NCBI GenBank assembly: GCA_022376925.1
Contig: JAIOJX010000005.1
Location: forward strand, 95,329,001-95,393,000
Direction: 5' to 3'
From: Tragulus kanchil
Lineage: Eukaryota; Chordata; Mammalia; Artiodactyla; Tragulidae
Length of the DNA stretch: 64,000 nt
A program made the position numbers and the translations under genes. The notes under the pieces are model-generated. The model had not been told where the DNA came from. It was given only the letters and a program-made list of their open reading frames with translations, and ran no database searches. Of the stretch, positions 23,060 through 35,821 are shown in pieces. Position 1 is the stretch's first letter. The number at the start of each line of letters is the position of its first letter.

Positions 23060-24020
23060 GATACTCTTAGGCCACTAAAAAGGAGAGCCAAGATTAGTTC
23101 TCAACAATCAATTGCATCCTATATACATGCCATGAACAATTTCAAAGTAACATCCAGAGCAGCAATAGAATGCCCAACACTATCAAAAACAGGAAAATTT
23201 GAGGAATTATTTAACAAAATCTGTGCAAGATTTGTATACTGCAAGCTATAAAATACTGTCAAGAGAAATTAAAGACCTAAATTAATGCAGATATATATCA
23301 TGTCCCTGGTTTGAAAACTGTTAGGACATCAATTGTCCTTATATTGACCTATAGATTCAATGTGATCTCAATCAAAACATGATCTGTTTTGTAGAAATTT
23401 ATAAGCTGATTTTGAAAAGGCTATGGGGATAAAAAAGGGTCTAGAATAGCTAAAACCAATTTTACAAAAGTATAACATATTTATAGCAGGTGGATTTATA
23501 CTATTATATTTCAGCTTTTAACAGGCTATAGTAATGAGGGTAACTTGGTAAAAGATCAATGGATCAAAAGAATTCAGAAAGTATACCATACATACATGTG
23601 CAACTGATTTTTAACAAAAGCCCTAAGGTAATTTAATGGGAAAATTAAAGCCTTCTCAATGAAGGGTGCCAAAACAACTGGATATCATTTGGGGTGAAAT
23701 AAATTATGATCTTTTCCTCACATCATACAGAAAAATGAATTGAAAATGGATCATTAAACCTAAAACATATAGCTATAAAACTTCTAGCAAGAAACAATTT
23801 GTTTTTTAATTTAAAATAGAACTATCTTATTTGGGGCATATAAGGAAAATAAATGATAAATTGCATTTCATCAAAAATAACAACTTCTGATTTCTGATAA
23901 AGCATGTTATAGAGTAGAGAGAATATTCTAATGCATATATCTGACAAGTATATAATATCTATAACCTGATAAGATAGTAATTTTATTCAAATGTTCAGGA
24001 GATATAACTAAGCATCTCAG
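23060..24020 (+). mobile_element. L1 ORF2 C-terminal remnant (left copy)
   Basis: Contains the L1 ORF2 segments around CAATTGCATCC, GAAATTAAAGACCTAAAT and ATAGATTCAATGTGATCTCA, then a text resembling the ORF2 end. Frames are broken; the longest (23000-23251) starts in the pseudogene and is meaningless. Confidence 0.75.
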
Positions 24021-24040
24021 AAGAAATACTACGACTGTGT

Positions 24041-24140
24041 AAAGTTTTACTAATGTCAAATGGACACAAAGACCGGACCTCTTGCTTTGCATGATTTTGT
24101 GTATGTTTTGGTGTGGGTTAAGGGAATAACAATCTCCAGA
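24041..24140 (-). pseudogene. RPL17: RPL17 pseudogene 5' fragment, duplicated
   Basis: Right copy of 22954-23056 from duplication 10, with several small deletions. It is not a second retrocopy. Confidence 0.88.
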
Positions 24141-25500
24141 GATACTCTTAGGCCACTAAAAAGGAGAGCCAAGATTAGTTCTCAACAATCAATTGCATCC
24201 TATATACATGCCATGAACAATTTCAAAGTAACATCCAGAGCAGCAATAGAATGCCCAACACTATCAAAAACAGGAAAATTTGAGGAATTATTTAACAAAA
24301 TCTGTGCAAGATTTGTATACTGCAAGCTATAAAATACTGTCAAGAGAAATTAAAGACCTAAATTAATGCAGATATATATCATGTCCCTGGTTTGAAAACT
24401 GTTAGGACATCAATTGTCCTTATATTGACCTATAGATTCAATGTGATCTCAATCAAAACATGATCTGTTTTGTAGAAATTTATAAGCTGATTTTCAAAAG
24501 GCTATGGGGATAAAAAGGATCTAGAATAGCTAAAAACAATTTTACAAAAGTATAACATATTTATAGCAGGTGGATTTATACTATTATATTTCAGCTTTTA
24601 ACAGGCTATAGTAATGAGGGTAACTTGGTAAAAGATCAATGGATCAAAAGAATTCAGAAAGTATACCATACATACATGTGCAACTGATTTTTAACAAAAG
24701 CCCTAAGGTAATTTAATGGGAAAATTAAAGCCTTCTCAATGAAGGGTGCCAAAACAACTGGATATCATTTGGGGTGAAATAAATTATGATCTTTTCCTCA
24801 CATCATACAGAAAAATGAATTGAAAATGGATCATTAAACCTAAAACATATAGCTATAAAACTTCTAGCAAGAAACAATTTGTTTTTTAATTTAAAATAGA
24901 ACTATCTTATTTGGGGCATATAAGGAAAATAAATGATAAATTGCATTTCATCAAAAATAACAACTTCTGATTTCTGATAAAGCATGTTATAGAGTAGAGA
25001 GAATATTCTAATGCATATATCTGACAAGTATATAATATCTATAACCTGATAAGATAGTAATTTTATTCAAATGTTCAGGAGATATAACTAAGCATCTCAG
25101 AGAAGATTCATAAATTGAAAATTAGCTGCATGGATAAATCTCTAAAGCCATTTTTGAGAAAAAGAGCAAGACACAGAAGAGTGCATACGCCATGACTTTC
25201 ATTAATATGTGACTATGGGAAAGCAAAGCCAATCTCTGCTGGCTAACAGATTAGTGGTTGCCTGGAGTTAGGAACCTCGAGGGGGCAGTGCCCAATTTAG
25301 TACAAAGGGGACAAAGGAGCACACAGGTACTCCTGGTGATGGAGATATTCTGGGTTTTGAATACACATATGTTGGGAGAGGTGTATTGCATGGTGTATAT
25401 ATTTGTCAAAATTCTGAAATGACAAATTATTTGTCCACATTTTCAAAGTGATAGGCACTCCATGGCTTTCAGTGGTCTCAAGGATCTTGTAGTTCAAATG
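24141..25500 (+). mobile_element. L1 ORF2 remnant (right copy) and 3' UTR
   Basis: 24141-25100 repeats 23057-24020. From 25101 the L1 continues into its 3' region (TTAGTGGTTGCCTGGAGTTA and TGATGGAGATATTCTGGGTT). Confidence 0.75.
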
Positions 25501-25770
25501 GTTAGATAAACAACATATGGATCATGTGGACAGATCAAGGTAATGTGACAATTTGTTGCAGAGGCTCATCTAGAGGGAACAGTACAGTTGTGCTTTAAGA
25601 TTATAGGACCATTCCAAATGGACATATGCATCCAACTGCTGATGACTCTATGTTGATAGATTAAAAAGAAAATTGAATTGAATACACAGCATTTTGAAAT
25701 ATGTTATACCAAATACACTTTGAAATATTTTGAATGCATCCATCTATTTTCACCCACATTTTGTCACATA

Positions 25771-25984
25771 GCACAGTAGTAAAAAGCATAAGTCCTGGAA
25801 TAAGATGAACCTAGGTCTGGCCCCTGTTCTACCAATTTACTGTCTGTGTAACCTTGGATAACTTACATCTGAGCTCCAGTTTCCTTCTCCGGGTTATCAT
25901 CAGGATTAAAAGAAATAAGGTATCTATAGCATTCAGTGTGGCACCTGAAATAGAGTATATTCAAGTAATATTTGCCATTTTGAT
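25771..25984 (+). mobile_element. MIR SINE
   Basis: Nearly full-length match to MIR: GCACAGTAGTAAAAAGCATA, the CTGTGTAACCTTGGATAACT core, CCAGTTTCCTTCTCCG and TGGCACCTGAAATAGAGTAT. Confidence 0.85.
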
Positions 25985-26004
25985 TAAACTACCCTTATTA
26001 CTTC

Positions 26005-26157
26005 CATCCCCTGGAGGAGGAAATGGCAACCCACTCCAGTATTTTTGCCTGGAGAATCCCATGGACAGAGGAGCCTGGTGGTCCACAGTACATGAGATCA
26101 CAAAGAATCAGACATGACTGTGCACATTACTTCTCAAAAGCCAAAAAAAAAAAAAAG
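26005..26157 (+). mobile_element. Bov-tA SINE 3' half
   Basis: Starts at GGAGGAGGAAATGGCAACCC, continues through ATGGACAGAGGAGCCTGG to AATCAGACATGACTG, then an A-run at 26144-26157. Confidence 0.9.
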
Positions 26158-26229
26158 GTAATCTTAAAATGAATATATATTTTCATGAAGAATTAATAAA
26201 ATTAATTTAAAAATAAAATGTATATTTTT

Positions 26230-26550
26230 TTAAAGATTTATTTATTTATTTATTTTGGTGGGGATGGGGTGGAGAGGGAGGGGAGTAGGCGGGCCACTTC
26301 TATTGGTCTTTCATTTGTCCATTTTCATCCATTTTTGTTCTGTGGCCCGTATGGGCCTCCCATCGCGGTGGCCTCTGTTGTCGCAGAGCACCGGCTCTGG
26401 GCGCATGCGCGCCAGAGCTCCGGCTTGGTAATTGGACACATGAGTTCAGCCATTCTGTGGCACGTGGGATCTTCCCAGGCCAGGGCTCGAACCGGCACCC
26501 CTTGCACTGCAAGGCAGTGTCCTTACCCACTGGACCACCAGGGAAGCCCT
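26230..26550 (-). mobile_element. CHR-related SINE, CpG-rich, intact pol III boxes
   Basis: Best-preserved member of the subfamily. On the minus strand it starts AGGGCTTCCCTGGTGG at 26550. It has an A box TGGTCCAGTGG (26528-26538) and a B box GGTTCGAGCCC (26483-26493), both intact, and a palindrome with core GCGCATGCGC at 26401-26410. The tail is AAATAAATAAATAAA. Many CpGs remain in an otherwise AT-rich region, suggesting recent insertion. I found no clear target-site duplication. Its head recurs at 27588-27627 through duplication 11. Confidence 0.88.
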
Positions 26551-28668
26551 GTAGTTGTGTTTTGTTGTATAAACTCTAACTCAATAAAAAATGCACAGGA
26601 AACAATGACAAAATGTAAAGACTCATAGGGAGAAAAAAATCTATTTTAAGTAAGGATGTCCTTTGGTGTTCCTGTGAGGGTTTAGGTACTGTTCATATCA
26701 AAACAAATGATCAATGTGCAGATAGCTTTGTCTTTCAGATCTGCTGGGCTTGAGAAGCTGGGTGCAATAGAGCAGGTTTCTCTAGTATTCCAGCACAATT
26801 AAAAGTCCCTGTAAGAGCTGAAATCAGAAATTCATGTTTTGCCATCAAATGGACCTGCTGTTAGGGACCTCGAGGTCCTGTTTGTGCCCTGCTCTAGACA
26901 ATGCTTTTATGAGTTTTCGGAATGAAGTTCAGCTTGCATCTGTTAACACGTAAGGACGAGAAAAGGACAGTACTAATGCAACAATCCTCAAACTCTCTGG
27001 TAGCAGTAAACGTCAATCATTATTCTGGATAAAAACAGTCCTCATTTTAGAATCATATATTGAACTTTTATGGCACTCCTGACACAGTACTCAGCAGACT
27101 GCTGACTATGGAATTAGTCTAATATGGCTTTGTGGAAATAAATGGATAGAGAACAGAAAGCTATAAAATCTTTCAAATGGAAGACATCCTTGAAACCTTT
27201 CCAGTGACTCTGATATGATGCAATTTATCCTGGATTTTGACTGCATATCTAGCTACCTCTAGCTGCATATTATTTTGTTAAAAATGTTTACGCAGTTTAA
27301 TCTTTGCATTTGAAGAGAAACTATTCACACTGCAACCCTAGAGAATACATGGTGTGATAATTTCAAGAAATATAGAAAGACTGAAAAGGGAGAGACTTTT
27401 GGCCAAAAAAAGAAACCTTCACTGTGATTACCTTTATCCCAAACTTTCATATACTTTCATAGCACCAGTTATTTTTCAGTAGTCAAAATTAAATCCAGTG
27501 CCACAATTTGCATTAGGGTCTTTTTCCATTGTAAGATGTAAATCATAACCCTGGTAGGTAAGAAATTCATTTTTCAGAAAGATAGGCAAGGCAGTGTCCT
27601 TACCCACTGGACCACCAGGAAGCCCTGTAGTTGTGTTTTGTTGTATAAACTCTAACTCAATAAAAAATGCACAGGAAACAATGACAAAATGTAAAGACTC
27701 ATAGGGAGAAAAAAATCTATTTTAAGTAAGGATGTCCTTTGGTGTTCCTGTGAGGGTTTAGGTACTGTTCATATCAAAACAAATGATCAATGTGCAGATA
27801 GCTTTGTCTTTCAGATCTGCTGGGCTTGAGAAGCTGGGTGCAATAGAGCAGGTTTCTCTAGTATTCCAGCACAATTAAAAGTCCCTGTAAGAGCTGAAAT
27901 CAGAAATTCATGTTTTGCCATCAAATGGACCTGCTGTTAGGGACCTCGAGGTCCTGTTTGTGCCCTGCTCTAGACAATGCTTTTATGAGTTTTCGGAATG
28001 AAGTTCAGCTTGCATCTGTTAACACGTAAGGACGAGAAAAGGACAGTACTAATGCAACAATCCTCAAACTCTCTGGTAGCAGTAAACGTCAATCATTATT
28101 CTGGATAAAAACAGTCCTCATTTTAGAATCATATATTGAACTTTTATGGCACTCCTGACACAGTACTCAGCAGACTGCTGACTATGGAATTAGTCTAATA
28201 TGGCTTTGTGGAAATAAATGGATAGAGAACAGAAAGCTATAAAATCTTTCAAATGGAAGACATCCTTGAAACCTTTCCAGTGACTCTGATATGATGCAAT
28301 TTATCCTGGATTTTGACTGCATATCTAGCTACCTCTAGCTGCATATTATTTTGTTAAAAATGTTTACGCAGTTTAATCTTTGCATTTGAAGAGAAACTAT
28401 TCACACTGCAACCCTAGAGAATACATGGTGTGATAATTTCAAGAAATATAGAAAGACTGAAAAGGGAGAGACTTTTGGCCAAAAAAAGAAACCTTCACTG
28501 TGATTACCTTTATCCCAAACTTTCATATACTTTCATAGCACCAGTTATTTTTCAGTAGTCAAAATTAAATCCAGTGCCACAATTTGCATTAGGGTCTTTT
28601 TTTCCATTGTAAGATGTAAATCATAACCCTGGTAGGTAAGAAATTCATTTTTCAGAAAGATAGGCAAG
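26511..28668. repeat. Direct duplication 11, period 1077 bp
   Basis: Left copy 26511-27590, right copy 27588-28668, with a 3-base shared junction. It starts inside the minus-strand SINE at 26230-26550. Confidence 0.95.
26551..28668. other. No recognised content, duplicated
   Basis: Two copies of about 1.05 kb of unassigned sequence. No frame with coding character, no repeat family recognised. Confidence 0.4.
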
Positions 28669-30731
28669 TGGACCAATGTAATATGATTAAACACTTAGAA
28701 ATAAGTCAAAGTTGTATGTATGGTAATTTAGTGTAGAATAAAAGCAGCATTCAAGACAGTTAGCAAATTCTGGATTTGAATCAATGGGTAACGGAGTATC
28801 TATGTGACAAAGATGAATGTTTTGTGTTAACTGATCTGCTCAATTCCAGGACTGATTGAACAATTTAACACTGTAAAAAGAGGTTAGTAGTAAGAAAGCA
28901 TTGAATTTTTCTGCTTGAAATAAAATAGCAGGAAAATTGTTCCTAAAATAAACATTTAATTTTAAAATGAGTGCAAGCTTTTCTGAAATCATTCCTTTCA
29001 AACTGATAAATTTTACATTTGAAATGATTCTCATTTTTAATCATTATTACTATAAACCCATTCAATTTCTTTGAAGCATTAGAAGAAAGAGAGGGTAGGT
29101 TGGATTAGATAATTTTCATTCAGTTAAAAATGAAAAAAACATAATGCTGAGGAAGTGTTAGTAAAGAAAAAAACAACTAATATTTACTGTATACTGATAG
29201 CACAATGAAAACACTTATTAGAATTTTATATTCCTGAAAAGCATGTTTTACTGTGTTAAAATCCAGAATGTAATAGAAATAGATCATTTTTTTCTCACAA
29301 TCTTCAATTACTTAAGTAATACAGTTTACATAGCACTAATTATCTTAAACTAGCATAACACCAGGAAATGAAAAGCAAAAATGAAACCTATTTGATTAAT
29401 GTATCAGAACGCTGCAAAATTACATTTTTTTCCTCTTGACAGAGATCACTTTTCCTGCATTTCCCCTTTCTTGTTTTCATTAAGTACTCTCATGTCGATA
29501 ATATGGACTTGACAATTTGAATATCATTCCCAAATTACACCACATTTTCTTTATCCATAAAAAGAGAATACATGGTGTGATAATTTCAAGAAATATAGAA
29601 AGACTGAAAAGGGAGAGACTTTTGGCCAAAAAAAGAAACCTTCACTGTGATTACCTTTATCCCAAACTTTCATATACTTTCATAGCACCAGTTATTTTTC
29701 AGTAGTCAAAATTAAATCCAGTGCCACAATTTGCATTAGGGTCTTTTTTTCCATTGTAAGATGTAAATCATAACCCTGGTAGGTAAGAAATTCATTTTTC
29801 AGAAAGATAGGCAAGTGGACCAATGTAATATGATTAAACACTTAGAAATAAGTCAAAGTTGTATGTATGGTAATTTAGTGTAGAATAAAAGCAGCATTCA
29901 AGACAGTTAGCAAATTCTGGATTTGAATCAATGGGTAACGGAGTATCTATGTGACAAAGATGAATGTTTTGTGTTAACTGATCTGCTCAATTCCAGGACT
30001 GATTGAACAATTTAACACTGTAAAAAGAGGTTAGTAGTAAGAAAGCATTGAATTTTTCTGCTTGAAATAAAATAGCAGGAAAATTGTTCCTAAAATAAAC
30101 ATTTAATTTTAAAATGAGTGCAAGCTTTTCTGAAATCATTCCTTTCAAACTGATAAATTTTACATTTGAAATGATTCTCATTTTTAATCATTATTACTAT
30201 AAACCCATTCAATTTCTTTGAAGCATTAGAAGAAAGAGAGGGTAGGTTGGATTAGATAATTTTCATTCAGTTAAAAATGAAAAAAACATAATGCTGAGGA
30301 AGTGTTAGTAAAGAAAAAAACAACTAATATTTACTGTATACTGATAGCACAATGAAAACACTTATTAGAATTTTATATTCCTGAAAAGCATGTTTTACTG
30401 TGTTAAAATCCAGAATGTAATAGAAATAGATCATTTTTTTCTCACAATCTTCAATTACTTAAGTAATACAGTTTACATAGCACTAATTATCTTAAACTAG
30501 CATAACACCAGGAAATGAAAAGCAAAAATGAAACCTATTTGATTAATGTATCAGAACGCTGCAAAATTACATTTTTTTCCTCTTGACAGAGATCACTTTT
30601 CCTGCATTTCCCCTTTCTTGTTTTCATTAAGTACTCTCATGTCGATAATATGGACTTGACAATTTGAATATCATTCCCATAAGAGCACTCCAAATAACTA
30701 CTCCTTCACATGTTGTCTTTATCCATAAAAA
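28416..30731. repeat. Direct duplication 12, period 1147 bp
   Basis: Left copy 28416-29562, right copy 29563-30731. Just before the junction the left copy (29531-29548) is shortened and scrambled relative to the right copy (30680-30716). Confidence 0.95.
28669..30731. other. No recognised content, duplicated
   Basis: AT-rich. The 64-codon minus frame at 28840-29034 recurs at 29987-30181 only because the DNA is duplicated. Confidence 0.4.
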
Positions 30732-32509
30732 TACAGTATTATACTCACTTGAAAACCTTCTAAAAGTATGTATTACAAAATATAATTCTTAACTATTACA
30801 TCTCTCAAAGTGACATATAAAGGACAACAAAATATGGGAATCATATCGGTACTTCCTTAAGGATTAGATCGATTTCCCTCAAGGGCCACTGCTCTGTCAC
30901 TCTTTAAAAGACTAGAAAAGTCGATGCATTGCTCTTTCTAAAGGTGGAAAGACAATATCTTTTTGCCTATTATTTGCACAGCAAGCATTATTCAAGTTTA
31001 CTTTCATTCATCATTTTTATAATATCCTTTCAAAAAGTAGACAATTTTATAAACAAATAGGTACTGAGAAATTTCAAGACCTCCAAAAATGAAATCAATC
31101 TAGAATTCGGACTATAACACCAGAATCTCTCATTTCCAAAAGGAAATTTTCCTATTAAGATACATGAACTATATTTAGGAAAAATATTTGATCATAACAT
31201 TGTATCAAAATACCCTTTCCTTTCCAATTTGTTTTCTGTTCTTGTGGAAGTTCCTTCTGTATAACTATCCACTCTTGAACCTGTTAAAACCATCAAGATC
31301 ATATGTTTACAGTTTACATCTATAAAGTTTTTCTTAAACCTTAATAATTTTTTATAGCAGTTTAAGTCGGCTGCTTGTGTCTGATTTACAAAACTCAAAA
31401 GATGAGGTATCAGATTTTTCCTAAACTTTATTCTTAGATGAAAAGTATAACTGTGTTAAAATCCAGAATGTAATAGAAATAGATCATTTTTTTCTCACAA
31501 TCTTCAATTACTTAAGTAATACAGTTTACATAGCACTAATTATCTTAAACTAGCATAACACCAGGAAATGAAAAGCAAAAATGAAACCTATTTGATTAAT
31601 GTATCAGAACGCTGCAAAATTACATTTTTTTCCTCTTGACAGAGATCACTTTTCCTGCATTTCCCCTTTCTTGTTTTCATTAAGTACTCTCATGTCGATA
31701 ATATGGACTTGACAATTTGAATATCATTCCCATAAGAGCACTCCAAATAACTACTCCTTCACATGTTGTCTTTATCCATAAAAATACAGTATTATACTCA
31801 CTTGAAAACCTTCTAAAAGTATGTATTACAAAATATAATTCTTAACTATTACATCTCTCAAAGTGACATATAAAGGACAACAAAATATGGGAATCATATC
31901 GGTACTTCCTTAAGGATTAGATCGATTTCCCTCAAGGGCCACTGCTCTGTCACTCTTTAAAAGACTAGAAAAGTCGATGCATTGCTCTTTCTAAAGGTGG
32001 AAAGACAATATCTTTTTGCCTATTATTTGCACAGCAAGCATTATTCAAGTTTACTTTCATTCATCATTTTTATAATATCCTTTCAAAAAGTAGACAATTT
32101 TATAAACAAATAGGTACTGAGAAATTTCAAGACCTCCAAAAATGAAATCAATCTAGAATTCGGACTATAACACCAGAATCTCTCATTTCCAAAAGGAAAT
32201 TTTCCTATTAAGATACATGAACTATATTTAGGAAAAATATTTGATCATAACATTGTATCAAAATACCCTTTCCTTTCCAATTTGTTTTCTGTTCTTGTGG
32301 AAGTTCCTTCTGTATAACTATCCACTCTTGAACCTGTTAAAACCATCAAGATCATATGTTTACAGTTTACATCTATAAAGTTTTTCTTAAACCTTAATAA
32401 TTTTTTATAGCAGTTTAAGTCGGCTGCTTGTGTCTGATTTACAAAACTCAAAAGCATGAGGTATCAGATTTTTTCCTAAACTTTATTCTTAGATGAAAAG
32501 TATAACTGT
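30397..32509. repeat. Direct duplication 13, period 1053 bp
   Basis: Left copy 30397-31454, right copy 31450-32509, with a 5-base shared junction. Small indels are visible near 31404/32455 and 31415/32470. Confidence 0.95.
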
Positions 32510-32844
32510 AAAAATATATAAATACTATGAATGGATTGTTGTACTTTCCAAGCTCTGTCTCATATGTCAGAACCTTGATGAAACCTTTTTATCTTGATCT
32601 GTTCTGGCTGAACTCCCTTACTCCTTGGAAGACATTGATTACACTCTGTTCTTTACTGCAATTTCTGGCTTTTCCGCTCCAGATAGAATGATGGCTCCAT
32701 GAAGGCAGAACAAGTTATCTTATTATCTTCAGCCATGGTCCGCCTCTGTTGCCTTCCTTCTTATCTAGTCTCCCACATCTTAAAACAATCCATTTTCATG
32801 CCTAAATCCGCATAGAATTATTTTTCAAACTCTATCTCATCTTG
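30732..32844. other. No recognised content, partly duplicated
   Basis: AT-rich; 32510-32844 is single-copy. No gene or repeat recognised. Confidence 0.4.
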
Positions 32845-33059
32845 GAGCTTCCCAGATAGGCGCTAATGGTAAGAAACTCTCCTACCAATATAGGAGATGT
32901 AAGATACTTAAGTTTGATCCCTGGGTCAGGAAGATTCCCTGGAGTAGGAAATGGCAACCCACTCCAGTATTTTTGCCTGGAGAATCCCATGGACAGAGGA
33001 GCCTGGCAGACTACAGTCCATAGGGTTGCTCAGAATATGACACATCTGAAGTGACTTAG

Positions 33060-33062
<3 letters not shown>
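32845..33062 (+). mobile_element. Bov-A2/Bov-tA SINE
   Basis: Decayed head (GAGCTTCCCAGATAGG), GTTTGATCCCTGGGTCAGG, then the GGAAATGGCAACCCACTCC to ACATCTGAAGTGACTTAGCA 3' half. Followed directly by an AC array. Confidence 0.9.

Positions 33063-33104
<42 letters not shown>
33063..33104. repeat. (AC)n microsatellite
   Basis: Twenty-one AC units at the 3' end of the Bov-A SINE. Confidence 0.97.
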
Positions 33105-33113
<9 letters not shown>

Positions 33114-33469
33114 CACATCCCTTCTTGCTTTATCAGACTTTGTAGCATGATGGTCAAATACTGCTGCTTGATTTCACCTATTCCAAGTTATATTTCTTAA
33201 CATGAGTTCAATGTGACTTCTGGACCCATCCTTCTGCAGAAGAATATTTCTCATCACAAAGCTCTTAATTTCAAAGTGCAGGATTTGATCTCAAAATTCT
33301 GATTACCTGTCACACTGTAAACTCTTCAACTATCCAAACGTGCATTAAATTGTTCCATGACTTGTAGAACTTGCTTTATCCTTTCTCTTTGCTCTGAATG
33401 ATCTTTTACTGATTTTGCTTTCCAACTAAATTTAAAGACTTGAGCACACCAGTGTTCCAGTCACACTCA

Positions 33470-33900
33470 CTTATTCAAATATACTTAAACACTTTCTTAC
33501 AAACTGAGGGTTACCAATGACAAACCAAACAACAAAAAAGATTCTTGCTGTCATAGACACCATATAGTACACAAGAGGGTTAGATAATAAATATATATCT
33601 TTTGTCAACAGAGGCTTGGACAGTATGCAGAGACAGTGAATAGGAAGTGGTGAGAAGGTATACAAGTTAATGCAGAGAAGACAGGCAAAGGATAATCCTG
33701 ATGTTTGCACTTAGGCAAAGATGCCACAGTGGCAAAGAAAGGATTTCTGGAGATATTTGGGGAAGAGAAGCTGAAGGAGAGGGAAGAGGGATACTAAGTT
33801 TCTGAGGTAGGAATGAAACAAAGAAGTACCCTATGGACCTTGCACTCCACGTCCTTTGCCTGTCTTGTCTGTGGAAAAGTTTTAACCAAAAAAAAAAAAA
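33470..33900. mobile_element. Possible 5' part of an ancient interspersed repeat (left copy)
   Basis: Purine-rich text (TTCTTGCTGTCATAGACACC, GTTAGATAATAAATATATAT, CACAGTGGCAAAGAAAGGAT) recalls a mammal-wide repeat whose later part seems to lie at 36310-36550. I cannot name the family. Repeated at 34570-35000. Confidence 0.33.
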
Positions 33901-34089
33901 AAAATCAGAGAAATGAGAGCATGCAGAAAGAGGAAAAGAATCAAAGGAGACCAAATAATAGTAGTTAGGTCAGTAAGCATAGTTAAGGACATTTTGTTCC
34001 TTCTCAAGCGCTATAGACAATATTCTGAACCATATCCTATGAGCTATCTTATAGATACTGAATATAGGTACTTTTATATCCCAAAGAAA

Positions 34090-34271
34090 GGCTGTGCTGA
34101 AGAATGTTCAAATTACCATACAATTGCACTCATTTTATATGCTAGCACTTCAAGTTACTTCAAGTTAGTCTTCATCAGTATTTGAATCAAGGACTTTCAG
34201 ATGTACACACTGAATTTAGAAAAGGCAGAGATCAAATTGTCAACATCCTCTGAATTGCAGAAAAAGCAAGG
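34090..34271 (+). mobile_element. BovB LINE fragment (left copy)
   Basis: Resembles the BovB RT finger segment (AGAATGTTCAAATTACCATA, then AATTTAGAAAAGGCAGAG). Truncated at the duplication junction; completed in the right copy. Confidence 0.85.
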
Positions 34272-35189
34272 ATTCACCTATTCCAAGTTATATTTCTTAA
34301 CATGAGTTCAATGTGACTTCTGGACCCATCCTTCTGCAGAAGAATATTTCTCATCACAAAGCTCTTAATTTCAAAGTGCAGGATTTGATCTCAAAATTCT
34401 GATTACCTGTCACACTGTAAACTCTTCAACTATCCAAACGTGCATTAAATTGTTCCATGACTTGTAGAACTTGCTTTATCCTTTCTCTTTGCTCTGAATG
34501 ATCTTTTACTGATTTTGCTTTCCAACTAAATTTAAAGACTTGAGCACACCAGTGTTCCAGTCACACTCACTTATTCAAATATACTTAAACACTTTCTTAC
34601 AAACTGAGGGTTACCAATGACAAACCAAACAACAAAAAAGATTCTTGCTGTCATAGACACCATATAGTACACAAGAGGGTTAGATAATAAATATATATCT
34701 TTTGTCAACAGAGGCTTGGACAGTATGCAGAGACAGTGAATAGGAAGTGGTGAGAAGGTATACAAGTTAATGCAGAGAAGACAGGCAAAGGATAATCCTG
34801 ATGTTTGCACTTAGGCAAAGATGCCACAGTGGCAAAGAAAGGATTTCTGGAGATATTTGGGGAAGAGAAGCTGAAGGAGAGGGAAGAGGGATACTAAGTT
34901 TCTGAGGTAGGAATGAAACAAAGAAGTACCCTATGGACCTTGCACTCCACGTCCTTTGCCTGTCTTGTCTGTGGAAAAGTTTTAACCAAAAAAAAAAAAA
35001 AAAATCAGAGAAATGAGAGCATGCAGAAAGAGGAAAAGAATCAAAGGAGACCAAATAATAGTAGTTAGGTCAGTAAGCATAGTTAAGGACATTTTGTTCC
35101 TTCTCAAGCGCTATAGACAATATTCTGAACCATATCCTATGAGCTATCTTATAGATACTGAATATAGGTACTTTTATATCCCAAAGAAA

Positions 35190-35821
35190 GGCTGTGCTGA
35201 AGAATGTTCAAATTACCATACAATTGCACTCATTTTATATGCTAGCACTTCAAGTTACTTCAAGTTAGTCTTCATCAGTATTTGAATCAAGGACTTTCAG
35301 ATGTACACACTGAATTTAGAAAAGGCAGAGATCAAATTGTCAACATCCTCTGAATTGCAGAAAAAGCAAGGGAATTCCAAAAAAAAAAAATAATCTACTT
35401 CTGCTTCATTAACTACACTAAAGCCTTTGACTGTGTGGATCACAACACACTGTGGAAAATTCTTAAAAAAATGGGAATGCCAGAACACCTTACCTGTCTC
35501 CTCAGAAATCTGTATGCAGGACAATAAGTAACAGTGAGAACCTTACATGGAACAACAGACTGGTTCCAAACTGGGAAATGAGTACATCAAGGCTATATTC
35601 TCACCCTGCTTATTTAACTTCTAAGCAGAGTACATCATGTGACATGCCGAGCTGGACGAAGCTGGTATCAAGCTGGTATCAAGACTGCTGGGAGAAATAT
35701 CAACAACCTCCAGTGTGCAGATGATACCACTTCAATGGCAGAAAAGTGAAGAGGAACCAAAGAGTCTCTTGATAAAGGCAAAGAGGATAGCAAGAAAGCT
35801 GGCTTAAAACTCAATAATCAG
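35190..35821 (+). mobile_element. BovB LINE, RT region
   Basis: Right copy of 34090-34271 continued through the RT palm: a TTCATTAACTACACTAAAGC segment, GACTGGTTCC, and LQCADDTTSMAE (YADD with Tyr to Cys) near 35710-35745. Stops and frameshifts throughout. Interrupted by the SINE at 35822 and resumed at 36096. Confidence 0.92.

Larger units (their letters stand above)
22954..25100. repeat. Direct duplication 10, period 1080-1087 bp
   Basis: Left copy 22954-24020, filler 24021-24040, right copy 24041-25100. The right copy has several 1-4 base deletions in the first 100 bases, inside the RPL17 pseudogene segment. Confidence 0.95.
33173..35371. repeat. Direct duplication 14, period 1100 bp
   Basis: Left copy 33173-34271, right copy 34273-35371. 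No difference was noticed, even in the A-run near 33892 and 34992. It repeats the upstream part of a BovB. Confidence 0.95.

Noticed and set aside
24060..24332. 90-codon frame that looks like an extended version of the frame at 23000-23251
   Set aside because: It runs from antisense RPL17 pseudogene into L1; the extension comes from small deletions in the right copy.
26483..26538. A- and B-box sequences as a possible tRNA gene
   Set aside because: They belong to a tRNA-derived SINE head without a cloverleaf, anticodon arm pairing or terminator.
26218..26628. 136-codon plus-strand frame, the longest in the window
   Set aside because: It lies on the reverse of a CHR-related SINE and starts in its poly-T tail.
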